NCBI GenBank assembly: GCA_038496445.1
Contig: JALMLS010000571.1
Coordinates: forward strand, 62,001-126,000
Origin: Trichosphaerium sp. ATCC 40318
Taxonomy: Eukaryota; Discosea; Flabellinia; Trichosidae
Direction: 5' to 3'
DNA length: 64,000 bases
The position numbers and the translations under genes are program-made. Below, one piece after another: positions 36,642 to 49,085 of the stretch (its first letter is position 1; the number at the start of each line of letters is the position of its first letter). Below the pieces are notes generated by a model. The model searched no databases. It was not told where the DNA came from and saw only the letters and a program-made list of their open reading frames with translations.

Positions 36642-38105
36642 ATGGCGGAGCAAAAACACCACAAAACACCTTTACAAATACTAGAGGAGAAGGATTTCGT
36701 ATATGTACAAGCACCTATGGTGCGCTACTCCAAGTAATAATCGTTGAATACCATAAATACTAAACAAACGGCGTGTAGGCTCCCATTTCGCCTTTTATGT
36801 AAACGGTAGGGATTCTTAATTTACAGTGTGGGAATAACAAGCCTAGATGGGGTGCTGACATATTGTATACACCAATGATAGTCTCACAGGACTTCCTACG
36901 CGTGCGTTACAATGAAATAACAAGATAAACGGAGTAATATGACAATAGAGCCCACAAGCGAGAAAATTCGAATTTACATCGAATAAATGCACGTAAACCA
37001 CTTTTAACCATAATTGACACTGACAGATGATCATCCGTTGGTAGTACAACTAGCAGGGTCGTCAGCACATGACGTCGCTACAGCAGCAACGTATCTTGCA
37101 GAGTACGTAGTGTTGTTTCTATCCTGGAATCTATTAACATCCTTATTAGCTACTGTGATGCCATTGATATCAACTGTGGCTGCCCACAACAATGGGCAAT
37201 AGATAAAGTAGAATCAATGACGCTCCAACATTTCATTAACATACCATCGGATAGGGTTATGGATGTGGCATGTTAAATGATCCAGAGAGAATTAAAGAAA
37301 CAGTGCGCCTTACAAAAGAGATGTCCGGACTCCCATGCTCTGTAAAGATTAGAATACAACCGGATCTCAAGCACGACATGTTAAGTGTATGGCAATCAAT
37401 ACTAACACTAACGGTAGAGACACTGTAAATCTAGTTAAGCAAGCTGAGAGCGCTGGCGCAGCTTGGATAACTGTACATGGACGCACAGTGGAGCAACGTG
37501 GAGATACACCAGTCAATTATGAGGCAGTAAAACTTGTACAATTTATTTGGAAGTGGATCATTACTTTGTAACAATAACAATAGGTTAAAGATTCAGTATC
37601 TGTCCCAGTTATAGGCAACGGACATTGTTTTAATCTGCAGGTTTGTTTATTTAATACAGATGAGTGCTAATGCTAATTACAGGATGCAAAAATTTGGAAG
37701 GAAAAGACTGGAGTTGATGGTAAGAAAATTTTGTTAAGAAAAATTGTTTACACGTGTTAGGTGTGATGGCTGCAAGAGGTCTTCTTCACAACCCAGCTCT
37801 TTTTGCCGGTCATAAAATAACACCAAAGAAGTGTATAGAAGAATTTGTAGACTTGTCACTGAGCTATGGGATGCGCAATGACCTGTTTCATCAACACTTA
37901 ATGTTCATGCTCTATTCGATTCATGGCAAAGTTGAAAAGTCAGTATTTAACAACTTACGTGCAGTGCCCAGCATGCTCGACTACTTTCAAAAACGAGACT
38001 ATAAATTCGGTACGTAAAGGCTAATATGTATGTGGCACATCTCATGCGACTATAGACGAAGTGTCATTGACACATGAACAAATCTATCGCGCAACTTGGT
38101 CTTGA
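36642..38105 (+). CDS. DUS4: tRNA-dihydrouridine(20a/20b) synthase, Dus4 type
   Basis: About nine exons, ATG at 36642, TGA at 38103. The start reads VYVQAPMVRYSKLPFRLLCKRWGADILYTPMI, the family hallmark for FMN binding and substrate approach. Later: DHPLVVQLAGSSAHDVATAA, YCDAIDINCGCPQQWAIDKGYGCGML with the catalytic Cys in NCGCPQ, LPCSVKIRIQPD, AAWITVHGRTVEQRGDTPVNYEAVK, VPVIGNGHCF, TGVDGVMAARGLLHNPALFAG and FHQHLMFMLYSI. The enzyme reduces uridines in the tRNA D-loop using NADPH and FMN. Length (about 330 residues) matches Dus4 without extra domains. The exon between 36920 and 37020 has weak splice sites. Confidence 0.92.
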
Positions 38106-38367
38106 TTGTTAATAGCCATAGCGAAAAACCACTATTGGCTATACCACAAAACTAGTGATGCAGGTCACAGTATTGGAATCACGACATGTACTTTTGACTA
38201 AGGTGCATACCAGCGGTAGTTATTAAATTGTACAATAAACATTTGCTTCTGGCTTATCACCGGCCTCCTGTGAAATTAGCTCAATTTTGGTTAAAACCAG
38301 TGTTGACCTTAACCCGAAATTTTACGTCAATTATTTGAAAAATTACAGTACACCTTGAGCATACACC

Positions 38368-40848
38368 ATGAGCGTAATTAAAGCAATACGCGACTATGTC
38401 ACAAAATTAGTGAGAACAGCGCATGGCATGAAAGTGTTGCTCCTAGATAATGAAACGGTACATAAATGCGTAAACGAATAATAACGACAGTTCTAATACA
38501 ATTTTCAGACGGGCATTGTATCAATGGTATTTCCTCAATCTGAGATCCTACAAGAGGAAGTGTACTTGTTTGAACGTTTAGACACGCCAAATCGCGAAGT
38601 AAGATTATTTTGCATTAAAGTCACTAAAAAGATACTAGATAATGGCACACTTGAAGGCTGTAGCGTTCCTGAGACCAACGGAAAAAAATAAAGAGTTACT
38701 TCGCAAAGAGTTGCGTAAACCAAAATACGGTCAATACTTTCTCTGTACGTCACCCCGCCATCACAACTAAACCAACAATAACGCCCACGTCACAACAAAA
38801 AAAAAAATACCGCTGACACTTCGTTAGTTTTCACCAACGTTCTCCCACCAAAATACTTGGAGGATTTGGCTGCCGCAGACGAACATGAAGTCGTAGAGGA
38901 GGTTCAGGAGGTATACGGTGACTACTTTGCCGTAAACCACGATACATTCACGCTAAACATGGGCCCTTGCATGTCCAGCAAATCCGCAAATTGGCAGGCA
39001 TGTCAAATTTTGAATTCAAACATCATTCCGTTGATTAACATTTTGTGCAGACGAACATGGCGCGAATAGTAGATGGACTCTCTGCCTGTTGCTTATCACT
39101 TAAATTGAAACCATACATTAGATTCACAAACTCGTCAGCTATAAGTAAACAAATTGCACAGGAGTTTAAACACAGGATGGAGTCTCAAAGGTCTTTGTTC
39201 AATTTTAGATCTCAAGGTACCTTTTTTTTTTTCTCTTATTGAAAACAAGTTGTATCTGTTATTTACTTTAAAAATGAATTGACTTGTGTACATAGTTGGT
39301 ACGCCGCCTGTCATGCTTTTATTCGACAGAAAGGAAGACCTAGTAACGCCGCTACTGTTGAACTGGACATACCAAGCAATGGTGCACGAATACCTCACTA
39401 TAGACAATAATCGTGTAGACATGAGAGGCCGTCCAGGCGTCCGCAAAGAATTAGAGGTACCTAGCAACCCAACAAACGAACTGGACAAAAAAAGAAAAAA
39501 AATCTATTTTGACATGTTGCTCACGTGATCTGTAGCAAATCGTGCTTTCTCCGACTCAGGATAGTTTCTACAAATCGAGCCTATACAATAACTTTGGTGA
39601 CTTGGGTATTTCAATCAAACAGTTGGTTGATGAATACGCTGAAAAGACGAAGATTAACCAGAATATTAAATCATTGGATGACATGAAAAAGTTTATTGAG
39701 AGCTACCCAGAGTTTAAAAAACTTTCTGGAAATGTATCAAAGCATATGGCAATTATGGAGGTCCTTCAAACACAAGTTGCTGATCGTAAGCTCCTCGATA
39801 TTTCAGAATTGGAGCAGACACTTGCTTGCTCTCACGAACACGCTAAAGCGTCAAAGGTACAAAAAATTGGATGTCCCGTGAATGGATTTTGATTTGTTTT
39901 TTTTAGGCAATTTTTGAGCTTTTGGATAACCCAGCTATTGAGCCAAAGGACGCTCTACGGTGAGTAATACAGTGATATATATTTTTTTGGTAATGTTATT
40001 ATTTTGTTGGCTGACATTGGGTGTAGTGTTGTTATGCTTTATGCGCTACGATTTGAGACACATGCGTCTTCCAATTTATCACAATTCATCAGTTTGTTGC
40101 AAAGCAAGAAAGGTCTATCTGATGTAGCTGTCAGGGTACGCATACCTCATTTTGATTAGCGTTATTATACTTATGATTACGGTCAGCCTGTGAGACATTT
40201 AATTCAATATGGCGGCGCAAAGAAGAGATCTGAGGATTTGTTCGAAAATAAAAATTGGATAAAGATCGCGAGAGGACAAATCAAGCGTGGACTCTATGTG
40301 CGATCTTATTACTTCCACTTTCATCTCTGTAGACTCACATGTTTTTATAGGGAGTAACAAACATTTACACGCAACATACACCTTTGATTAAACGTGTAGT
40401 CCAAGGTATGTCCCATTAATTGAACACTTCGAGTCAAAGGGTAACCATTCGAACTAGATTTAATTAAAACTCGACTACGAGAATCGTTGTATCCCTTCGC
40501 TCTTGGCTCTCCTACTAAGGATAAACCAGCAGATATTATTTTGTTTGTCGTTGGTGGCATCACATACGAGGTAATGATCCTTTTTCTACGCTACCGCACA
40601 TGTTACATCACCATGTTGAATGAATCAAGTTCGAACCTTTTTTTAACGTGGAATTTTAGGAAGCTGCTGCGGTTCACGATTTGAACGTCGAAAACCCTAA
40701 TGTAAATATCTTCATAGGCAGTACCACCATCTTTAACACTGAGAGGTACCTAAACACTTCATGACTTTTTGAGAATCCTGAATATCGTTTTACTCATTCT
40801 ATTTGTAGTTTTATTGAACACCTGGAAGCCACAAGTAAAAGGGAGTAA
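38368..40848 (+). CDS. VPS45: Vps45, Sec1/Munc18-family SNARE regulator
   Basis: About 14 exons, ATG at 38368, TAA at 40846. The protein aligns by eye along its whole length with Vps45: [195 protein letters not shown]. Vps45 binds Tlg2/syntaxin-16 and controls fusion at the trans-Golgi and endosome. No unusual domain is added. Confidence 0.93.
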
Positions 40849-41745
40849 ATTTGGAAGTGTGTACCCTTTTGTAAACCAGAACAAAAAAGTTTTATCAACC
40901 AAAATCTGTCAGTTGTATTGTTGCATCAAAAAATCCACGCATTGTGGATTAATACCAACTAAAGCCGTTGCATCCTTTGAAGAACATCTACATTAAACGG
41001 TTTTGTAAATTTGCTCAAATTAAGAACGTGGCAGCAATCAAACTTGAAGAGACTTGTGTCCTACAATACGATCTGTAGTGAATAACCCATTATCGTGCAT
41101 TTGTCTCTTGTTATCTAGTCAGTCCCACGATGTGTTGTGTATAGCTGAAAAGTTATCGAATGTTGAAATAAGGAACTGGAGAAAACGTAAGACAATAAGA
41201 GAAAAAAACAGGATTTGGATGTGACAAATCTGCTATGCCACAGTTCACAAGAATGTGATGTGATTTTAGAGTGCAAAATCAGTATGAGACGGTATCTTAA
41301 AGGCTTCCGTAAATGCATTAGAGAATGCTGAAAAACTGTTTAGTGGATATTTATTTGAAAATAAACACTCAAATCACTATATCCAAGCGTATAAAGGAGT
41401 ATCTATCTCCAAGCAAAGTAACGGTGAAGATAGTGCCGCGCCTTCAAACAATGAGGATCATCAAAAGCTTGCTCAAGAAGCAAAAGCGTACACTGTTGCG
41501 GGTTCATCAGAGTTAACAGAGCTAATCTTGGTTTGCATAGCATTTGCTTCATTTCGCAGTTCATCAACGCCTTTCTCTTTCCTCGTTGCCTTTTTTCTGC
41601 GTGTTCTATCATTGTCCGTTCTATCAAATTGTGGGACAATTTGCAGGATAATTATCCCTAAAGTGGTATCCTTAATCCCATATTGATCCGTTTCATACTT
41701 GCTCAAAACAAGCGGTCAACCCGCCTTTTGCGAAGGCTGTTGCGA
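40849..41745 (+). other. 900-base gap with a possible plus-strand gene of unknown type
   Basis: Between Vps45 and the nuclease-like gene. On the plus strand 41285-41683 a frame without ATG stays open about 120 codons (ILKASVNALENAEKLFSGYL, then HYIQAYKGVSISKQSNGED, a hydrophobic end) until TGA, and an upstream stretch 41120-41190 (HDVLCIAEKLSNVEIRNWR) ends in a GTAAGA donor. On the opposite strand 41473-41706 a 77-codon frame with ATG (MSKYETDQYGIKD...) overlaps it. The two cannot both be simple coding exons. I cannot choose between them. Confidence 0.25.
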
Positions 41746-43873
41746 CTATTGCGCCATACGTTGCGGCATCATTACTTCTACATGCGTTTAATGGTATTTT
41801 GAGGATAAGGCTTACCTTGAGTACTGGGAGCTAAGGCCCACGCAACACTAGCATGCTTCTTTCTTGGGATGACATGGAGTTTAATATCTGGCTTTTGCCT
41901 GTATATAAATTCGGCTAACTCCTCTGGGCTGGAATCCCACCAATACGGTATGGTGATCAAGGACAATCCTATCCAGGAATAGTCAAGGCGCGGCACTATA
42001 TTGAGGCATAACAAAAATACCTGATTGTTTGCAAACAAAGTTTTTCTCCTGATCTCTCGCCTCATACACCCTTGAGGATGGTATGAACGGCATATTGTCC
42101 TTGTAGTGATGCTCACCTATTTTACTATTACTCAAATAGGGGCATGAGTGTATGTACTGAACCTTGGTATTCAAAAGCAAGGTTGTATCTTGGTACAAAC
42201 ACATCAATGAAGATTGGTGCTCCATTAGATGGTCTGTTGCCCATACAATGCTCTTCCTCTATTGACACGCCAGGAAGCACTCTGGACACCATCTCGTATA
42301 ATAGTCTTGTATAAATGAGTACATAAGACCTCATTGGATTAAAACGTGTTAGGTACCTTTGTTTTGCTTTTTTATTGCAATCAGAAAACTTAGCCCATTT
42401 CCACTTGTAGTCTGGGTGAAGGGCATTCAAGATGCGCGGAAAGTAAGCCATAATGCCACCTCCACCAACTGACTGTATTTGTTCCTGAGATACACGGTAC
42501 CTTGTAAGGAATTGTTAATATGGCTTATTGCAACGCTTGCGGCGAACCACGTGGATGGAGAATCAATCTTTAATGCTTTTTCAGCTCGCCGCATGAATCT
42601 TAACTGGTTTTTACGTCGACTCCAATAGTTTCTATTGAATCCAACATGGCCCCTGCTATAGTAACTATTAGTACGCAATAACTAATGGATTTCTTTTGGT
42701 ACTTGAATTGCCAAGTGTACGATGGATAAAGTGCCAACATAATGTTAGCCACTGAACTGTTGTATCTGAAACATTGGTCAACATACATAAAATAGAAAAC
42801 TAGGATGATCACCTCTTCAAAATCGAAGCTCCTCCTGCTTGTGCTACTTGTTCGCCGTATACACCATGCCACCCATCCAGTACCTTTACGTCCAGTTCCT
42901 GAGCAATTCGTTCTATCTTCTGCCTTTGATGACCAAGATGATCCCAGTAACCAGCTGGCATATTCCTGTCCATATGAATAAGTGATACACTTTGAAATTA
43001 TCACGTGTACCGTGAGGGCCACAGATGACCTGGATATATCGAACGTAGAGCATCCAAAGCTGAGTAATTGTGCCTGTTGTTACAAATCAGTTGAATCATC
43101 ACTCAGATGCATGACTTGCCTGTTTGGTGGGTGAACGCCACTATCTCCTGAAGCTGAAGTGATGATGTGGGCTGGTAAGCTAGTCCAATCGTCTAGTATC
43201 TTGACGTTGTGGTAGTGTCCCAAAACGTCCATGCGTTTTCTCTGATAGCCTCTAAGATCAGCAAATTCTTCAACGCGCCATGGGTTGTCAGGGTAGATTG
43301 TTTGAACAGCCACTGACAGCACACCACCGTACCTATCACGTGCTGTTAAACGCAAAAGGGTCATGCTTAAAAAAAGACTTGCTTGCTCGCTAATAGCCCA
43401 CCAGCACGCTTGGCTATAGCCTTCTGGGAAGGTATTGTATACCAAGCGTCTAGCGTCTTGATTGACAATGACATTGCCAAACTGTCAAAAAAAGCCCTTT
43501 GGTTTGGCAACTCGTCCCAAAACCCATTAGGCACATATCTAATGGGCGTTACACAATTGCTGTCGTCACATTGTCTCACCTAAATTTCCATCCAATCCAC
43601 TCATAATTGGGAAAAATAGATCGTATGGCGTCGGAAACAGAACCTTTGTATCTACTATGTAAAAATGACATTCTGTTTAACTGCGCACTTTGTTACAAGT
43701 ATCCCTCCGCCGCCAAAACGATTTAAATCAGCACAGGTACACCTATACCAATCTTCAAGGACCTTGTAGCGCAATAACTCCCCAACAGTTTCAAAACGTT
43801 TCCTTTGACTCTCAAGCGTATGCCAACGCTTCTCAGGCATTTCTTTAGCCCATAATCGCGCTGAAAAGCGCAT
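41746..43873 (-). CDS. repeat protein with PD-(D/E)XK-like nuclease C-terminus
   Basis: About ten exons. Start taken at 43873 (MRFSARLWAKEMPEKRW), the first ATG in frame; end at a TAG at 41746 after a last short exon. The body holds about five diverged repeats of 60-80 residues with the pattern (R/K)..F...A..L.IK.L.DWY.........GG..IL: KRFETVGELLRYKVLEDWYR, RAFFDSLAMSLSIKTLDAWY, KRMDVLGHYHNVKILDDW, QKIERIAQELDVKVLDGWHG, LRFMRRAEKALKIDSPSTWF. The C-terminal 200 residues contain IFIDVFVPRYNLAFEYQ, a plausible D...ExQ metal centre, then RDQEKNFVCKQSGI and LITIPYWWDSSPEELAEFI. Similar repeat-plus-nuclease proteins occur in arbuscular mycorrhizal fungi and oomycetes as I recall; their function is not established. 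Confidence 0.7.
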
Positions 43874-43978
43874 AACAAGTGCGAGTAGTTGTTCAACAAA
43901 CGCAACAAAAGTATTTTTTGTTTCAGTCAAAATTTGTATTTTTGTTGTTATTTTCTTTCTTTTACAACTTTTTTGGTC

Positions 43979-45569
43979 CTACAATAACATTGTCTGTGGG
44001 TTAGCCAGGTAACCAGCCAACTTGCTCAAAAATTGTGCAGCCTCATCTGAAGTGACAGCACGACGATCACTTGATAAAGTGACTCTCATGTTAGTAAGCT
44101 GCTTTGGTTTTCCGTCCTCTCCAACAATCAATGTCTTCTTTGATCCGCCGACAGCCAAAATACATGCCTATTTTCTCGTCAATTACCGCCACTGCCCTTA
44201 CAAGGTGCCTTACCTGAGGGATATTGATTACTGCTGTAAACTCTGAGATACCAAACATGCCGAGATTTGATATGGTGAAGGTACCACCCTATAAAAAGTG
44301 TTACAACCAATATTTATTCAACGAACTCGCTGGGTTTTTAGCGTACTTGGTACTCTGCAGGAGCGAGGGTACCTGCCTTTGCTTTACCAGCCAAAGTCTA
44401 TACATACAATAAACGTTGTGCCATCAACAATAGTACAATACCTTGACCATCTGACCAATTTCACGTAAATTTTTGTGGTTTGTGTTAGGTATGATAGGCG
44501 TAATCAATCCTCCGTCTGTTCACCCAGTTAATTTGCAAAAAACCAATTTATGACGTACCAATAGCGACAGCAACAGATACATCTACAGTGTCATATAACT
44601 TGGTCTTGGTTGTGTCGTCAGAAAAGGCAATAAAGACAAAAAGAAAATAAAGTACCTCTTTTGTTTTTTCATTAAAAGAAGCATTGACTTGAGGTACATC
44701 AGCAAGCGCCAAAGACGCTGCTTTAATAATGAAATCATTGAGAGATAATTTGACCTCTCCAGTTGCTATGTTCGTATGTATAAGCCACAAAGAATAATAG
44801 ATGCAGGTGGGTACCATTGATAGCTTTTCTGAAACTGAGAAGTTTGGAAATGTCAATATCTTGAGTCGTGTACTCATGTGGAACGGTGTATCTGTCAAAG
44901 TGTCAAAAAGTTTTTTACGCTCAAAAGGCATGTACAAAAAATCGTACTTGGATTGTGTGAGCCTGTCAGCGATGACACGTCGCATTTGGGATGTGTCCAT
45001 GTCTTTGAACTGAAAAATGTGTTAAAGTTGCTCGTGCGCTGTTTTAACTGCACCTTTGGTTTCTTTCCAACTGGTTGACTGTGTTTTTGTTGTGTAGGTG
45101 TTGGTGCGGCCTATTATCGTTATAAGTAAATCAATGACCACTGTGGTCATAGAGTGTACCGATTTTGATGGTTTTGGCGCTGCAGCAGATCCTCCGCCTA
45201 CATACAGGTTATTCACCTCAAGCTCGAAAAGAACGGTACCCATACCTTGCAAGTACGCTAGGACGTCTCCTTTCAACAACATTCCTCTCTTTCCCGTTCC
45301 CGTTATTGCTGATGGTGCCAAATTGTTCTCAAAAAGTAGCCTGCGCACTGAAGGAAGTAATACTGGGCTGTTGGACGCGGTTGCATTTCCTACATGTATG
45401 TCACAAACTCGCCAAGCATTAAAAACCGCTACAATATGTTCATAAAGTTATAAATAAACGCACTCGTAGGTGTAGAGTGGAAATATTTGGATGATTTACG
45501 TGAGTTTCTCTTCGCTGCAACACCACCACTGAGCTGTCTGGAAGCTACTCGTAGACCGCTTGTTAGCAT
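43979..45569 (-). CDS. PDHX/E3-binding-protein-like, no lipoyl domain
   Basis: About eleven exons, ATG at 45569, TAG at 43979. A presequence ([22 protein letters not shown]) leads within about 45 residues into a peripheral-subunit-binding domain ([36 protein letters not shown]). A Pro/Ala/Ser linker follows, then the E2 catalytic-type fold: [97 protein letters not shown], and [27 protein letters not shown]. True E2 enzymes have DHRxxDG here; [11 protein letters not shown] lacks the catalytic His, as in animal PDHX (SSDSRVVDDE). No lipoyl domain is found before the PSBD. It probably tethers E3 to the pyruvate dehydrogenase core. Confidence 0.88.
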
Positions 45570-45778
45570 GGTAGGAGAAAGGCCCGCTAATTAATGTTAC
45601 GGCGAATGTTAAAGACTTTTTTTGGTTTTCACGCAACCTTTACACTAAACAACAGACCGAACAACACAAAGCAGAGAAACTAAGTTACGACCGTTATGAG
45701 TAGTAAAACTGCAAACAGGCACAAAAACAACAATTGCAACAGAACACAACAGTTTTAACTCTGTTGCGTTTGTAGAAT

Positions 45779-46814
45779 ATCCTCCAACCCATTCCTTGAT
45801 GTATCACCGCTTGATCTACAGCGTATCAAAACTACAGCTCAACCTATTGGAATCCAAGCCGGAGAAATATCATTTCCTTGCAAGGTACCAACGGTTCATT
45901 GTCGGTTATTTTGTGACGTGATATTTTAAGGTTGTATTCGAAAAGCAAAAAGAAGACCGAATGCTCGTGTTAAATACTTCAGGTTGCGCAAACTGATATA
46001 AAATACTGTTTTATAACATAAAGTACACAGGAATTCGACTTTTGTGGCCTCGATCTCTAGTATGGACAACTTCACATAATTGCAATAACTTGTCATTTTT
46101 TAACGTTCATTTAGGAACAAATAAAGGTGTTCACGTGGACCAGAATATGGAGCTTCGATTTTAACATCCATAAATCTTTTCACTTTGTCTGGGCTCCACG
46201 AGTACGTTCTACCTAGATGGAACTACACGTAGCTCATCCAACTTTATAGGGAGGGGAACGGGAAGCATACACATTTAGGATGTACAATGATAAAGATGTT
46301 AGTTAGTTTGTTGGTAAATCAATTGATTCTTACTGCCATTGTAGGTGGAAGAAATAAAGACCTACGTGGCTGAATTTGTTACAAAAGTGGTTCAAAAAAA
46401 GAATCCAGAAATAGGTACTGGGCGTGTTGCTATTGAGAGCGCTAAACAAAAGTACAATAGATGCAAAGGAGGTGGCAGAATCTTTAGGGTACAATTTCTT
46501 TAACCTATGTTATCTGACTTGGAATAAGGCGAAAGAAACCAAAGTCTTCTCGATCACCTGGAGGCATACCTCCATTGAGTTTTAAAATAGAAAAAGCAAA
46601 GTCAGCACGGGTAATGTCAAAAACAAAGGACATATTAAAGTCTCCACGCATATTTCACCGTAAAAAGTCGCCTCGCGCACTCCCAGATGTCATGGAAGAG
46701 ACACAAAACTTTCCACGAAGCCGCTCAATGGTGTACGTTAGAGCCAAAACAACAATCAATCGTATTAAACTTGTAAATAGGAGCGATGACAGCGTGGTTG
46801 GCTTGGATATTTAG
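45779..46814 (+). CDS. PH/FERM-F3-like domain protein with basic tail
   Basis: About seven exons; stop TAG at 46812. The first coding exon is unresolved: an ATG at 45697 is the nearest candidate but I found no splice that brings it in frame, so the start given is an exon edge. The middle reads like a PH-type fold: VVFEKQKEDRMLVLNTSG, IKVFTWTRIWSFDFNIHKSF, HFVWAPRGG, EAYTFRMYNDKDVEEIKTYV with a C-terminal helix AEFVTKVVQKKN, the usual last helix of PH/FERM-F3 domains. The tail (about 100 residues) is Lys/Arg/Ser-rich (FRRKKPKSSRSPGG, HRKKSPRALPDV). A membrane- or peptide-binding adaptor is a reasonable guess. Convergent with PNKP. Confidence 0.55.
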
Positions 46815-47006
46815 ATTAAGATATGGATTGCCTATCCAAAAAAAGATAAAAACTTGTTGTAAATCCGTTTGGTTTAATGTTACAATAAACAAACATGTAT
46901 GTAAGTATGATGTATATAAACTATACTCTTTGGAGGAAAAGACGCTTCTCATCATCATTGTCAAAATGTGGTACAAATTTGATCTAGATATTGAAAACAG
47001 TTTAGT

Positions 47007-48986
47007 TCAAATCCATTTGTAACGCTACAATACAAAGACGTACCGTGTAGACCTTTTCAAAGCCTTCGTCTTCAGTAGGCGGAGCAAGTTTCTTCCAGAA
47101 TATGCGGTACGCTACCATAGGTACACGACGCGTTGCTCCATTTGTCATTTTCTGCAAAAAGAGCAATTAGTGAATGAATACACGTGCATAAAAAACAGTA
47201 GTAAACGTACAACACGGAAGTAGTTGAGGTGGGCAGATAATTCTTTAGATGTATCAAAATAGAGCGCACGTGCTGTTATGCCAGCATTTTCAGCAAGTGC
47301 CAGGTACTTAGCGCGGGTAGCCGCATCAGGATTAGTGTTGTCAATGATAACGCTCTTTCCTTCAGCCAAAGCAGCTTTTGTACTCTTAATACACTTTGCT
47401 GCTGTATGCAAAGTATCCTATCAAGAGACTTAAATAAACCCAATCAAAACAAGTTGGCGTACTCGGTTGATGTGTACATAACCTTTTGGGACAAAATGTT
47501 TTTTGGCAAATCGCGATTTACCAGATGCAGCTTGACCAACTAATCACAGGACAATCAGTAAACAAACAGTCGAACAAAAACTTACCGTTAATGATCATCT
47601 CTTGATCATCAACACTTAGAAGTTCTTCTAGATCAACTTGCTCTTCATCTACATACACGTGAGCAATCATTTGTTGTGCGTAATGCTTGTGTCAATCACT
47701 TACCTTCGTCAAACTCTTCTAAGAACGCTTTGGGATCCAGTCCACCTACTCAAAGGGTTAACTAGGTATTAATGGTAATACACTTGCCCCATTCCCATTT
47801 GTCAGTGGGTTCTTCGCCGAAAAAGAATTCTTCTGGTGTCTGAAATTCTACACCAACATTGAATGCAAATTTCCTTTTTACAAGAATTTTTAGCAAATAT
47901 TTAAGAAGGATGTGCAATCTCTAACCTGTCACCACAAGAGAAGTCCTTCTTAGAACCAGTACCATTCCATCCTTTTGCACGGCCTGCAGCATCACCAACA
48001 TACATGCACTGATCTACATCAATCTCAACGCCGTCATTGTAGTCTGACACCATTCTCTGGAATTTACTAAGGTCAATACAACTCAAACATAGTGGTACAC
48101 GCACATCCCACATGGTGGTGTTGGGTTTACGGAACGCATCTTCAGCGGCCTGAAACAAGAAGCATTAAGATACCAAGAAAAAAAGGACGATTCTTGGCAC
48201 GTACTGCGATGTAGCCTTGTATTGGGAATCCCAAGTCTCTGGCTATATCCAATATCTTTCCAGTAATATCTATACGGTATTTTAGTGAAATTTAGGGAGC
48301 GTGTCATTTCGAGGTTTGCAATACCTGAAAGTTTTTGCCTTTTCTTCTCAATGCCTCCTTGATTTGTAAAGATAACAATTTTTACGCTACACGTCTTAAT
48401 TTAAGGCACTGGGAAGCATTCTTGTACGTACCCTTCTTTGTTGAGTTCTTCTAATTTTGGTTTGACCGTGTCATCCAACCACTCCCAATCTCTTAAAGCA
48501 AAGTTAGTTTGCTATAGATAAGTAAACGCGTACCCTCGCGATTGAGGAAATTTAGCACCGCTTGAAGGTTTGACAAGGGTGTGATCCATGTCAAAAGCGA
48601 TAATTTTGCTGTTGCCCTTTATTTTTGAAGAATCGCATACGTAGAATGTTTCGTCACCATTAACGTTTTCAATGGCTACCAGGAAATTAACGAACTGAAA
48701 AATTTTGCTTGGAACTTTTTTAAATGGCATCAAACGTTTGTAATGTCGTTGGTGAGTGCGAAATGCGCATCAGTTTTTTTTACAGATGTTCATAAAACAA
48801 ATTCACTTTGTGCACTAGCTACGTATGCGAGCGCGCGACGTACCTTGCCATTGCATCCCAAAATCACCTGATACAAGTGTTAAACGCCAAAACGAAAGGT
48901 CTGTTTAACGCACCTTTAAATGCGTCTGTCTTTGCCTTTTTATTGGCGGCGTTTGCTGCTCTCGAACTACGTTTCCTCTTAGACAT
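47007..48986 (-). CDS. PNKP: polynucleotide 5'-kinase/3'-phosphatase
   Basis: About thirteen exons. Start ATG at 48986 opens a small exon (MSKRKRSSRAANAANKKAK) that joins in frame through a mini-exon (GDFGMQWQ) to AIENVNGDETFYVC; an ATG at 48730 in another frame is rejected. Phosphatase domain: KIIAFDMDHTLVKPSSG (DxDxT), VKIVIFTNQGGIEKKR, GYIATAAEDAFRKPNTTMWD, CMYVGDAAGRAKGW. Kinase domain: a P-loop GQAASGKSRF, YVHINRDTLHTAAKC, SVIIDNTNPDAATRAKYLALA, THRRVPMVAYRIF-like end. It restores 5'-phosphate and 3'-OH ends for break repair. There is no FHA domain, as in fungal and plant forms, and the Lys/Arg N-tail can serve as a nuclear signal. The last few residues are uncertain because a 19-base intron near 47030 may or may not exist. 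Confidence 0.92.
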
Positions 48987-49085
48987 GTTGTGGCTGTTGT
49001 ATTTTCTTGAAAAAAACAGCTTTGGCGGTTTAAAGTTAAGTCGTCATTGGCATGTTGATTTAAGGGAACATAGCGTTCAGGCAAG

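Noticed and set aside
48512-48730. ATG at 48730 as PNKP start
   Set aside because: It gives a non-conserved hydrophobic leader; splicing to the exon at 48986-48913 through a mini-exon yields a contiguous basic N-terminus that joins in phase before DETFYVC.
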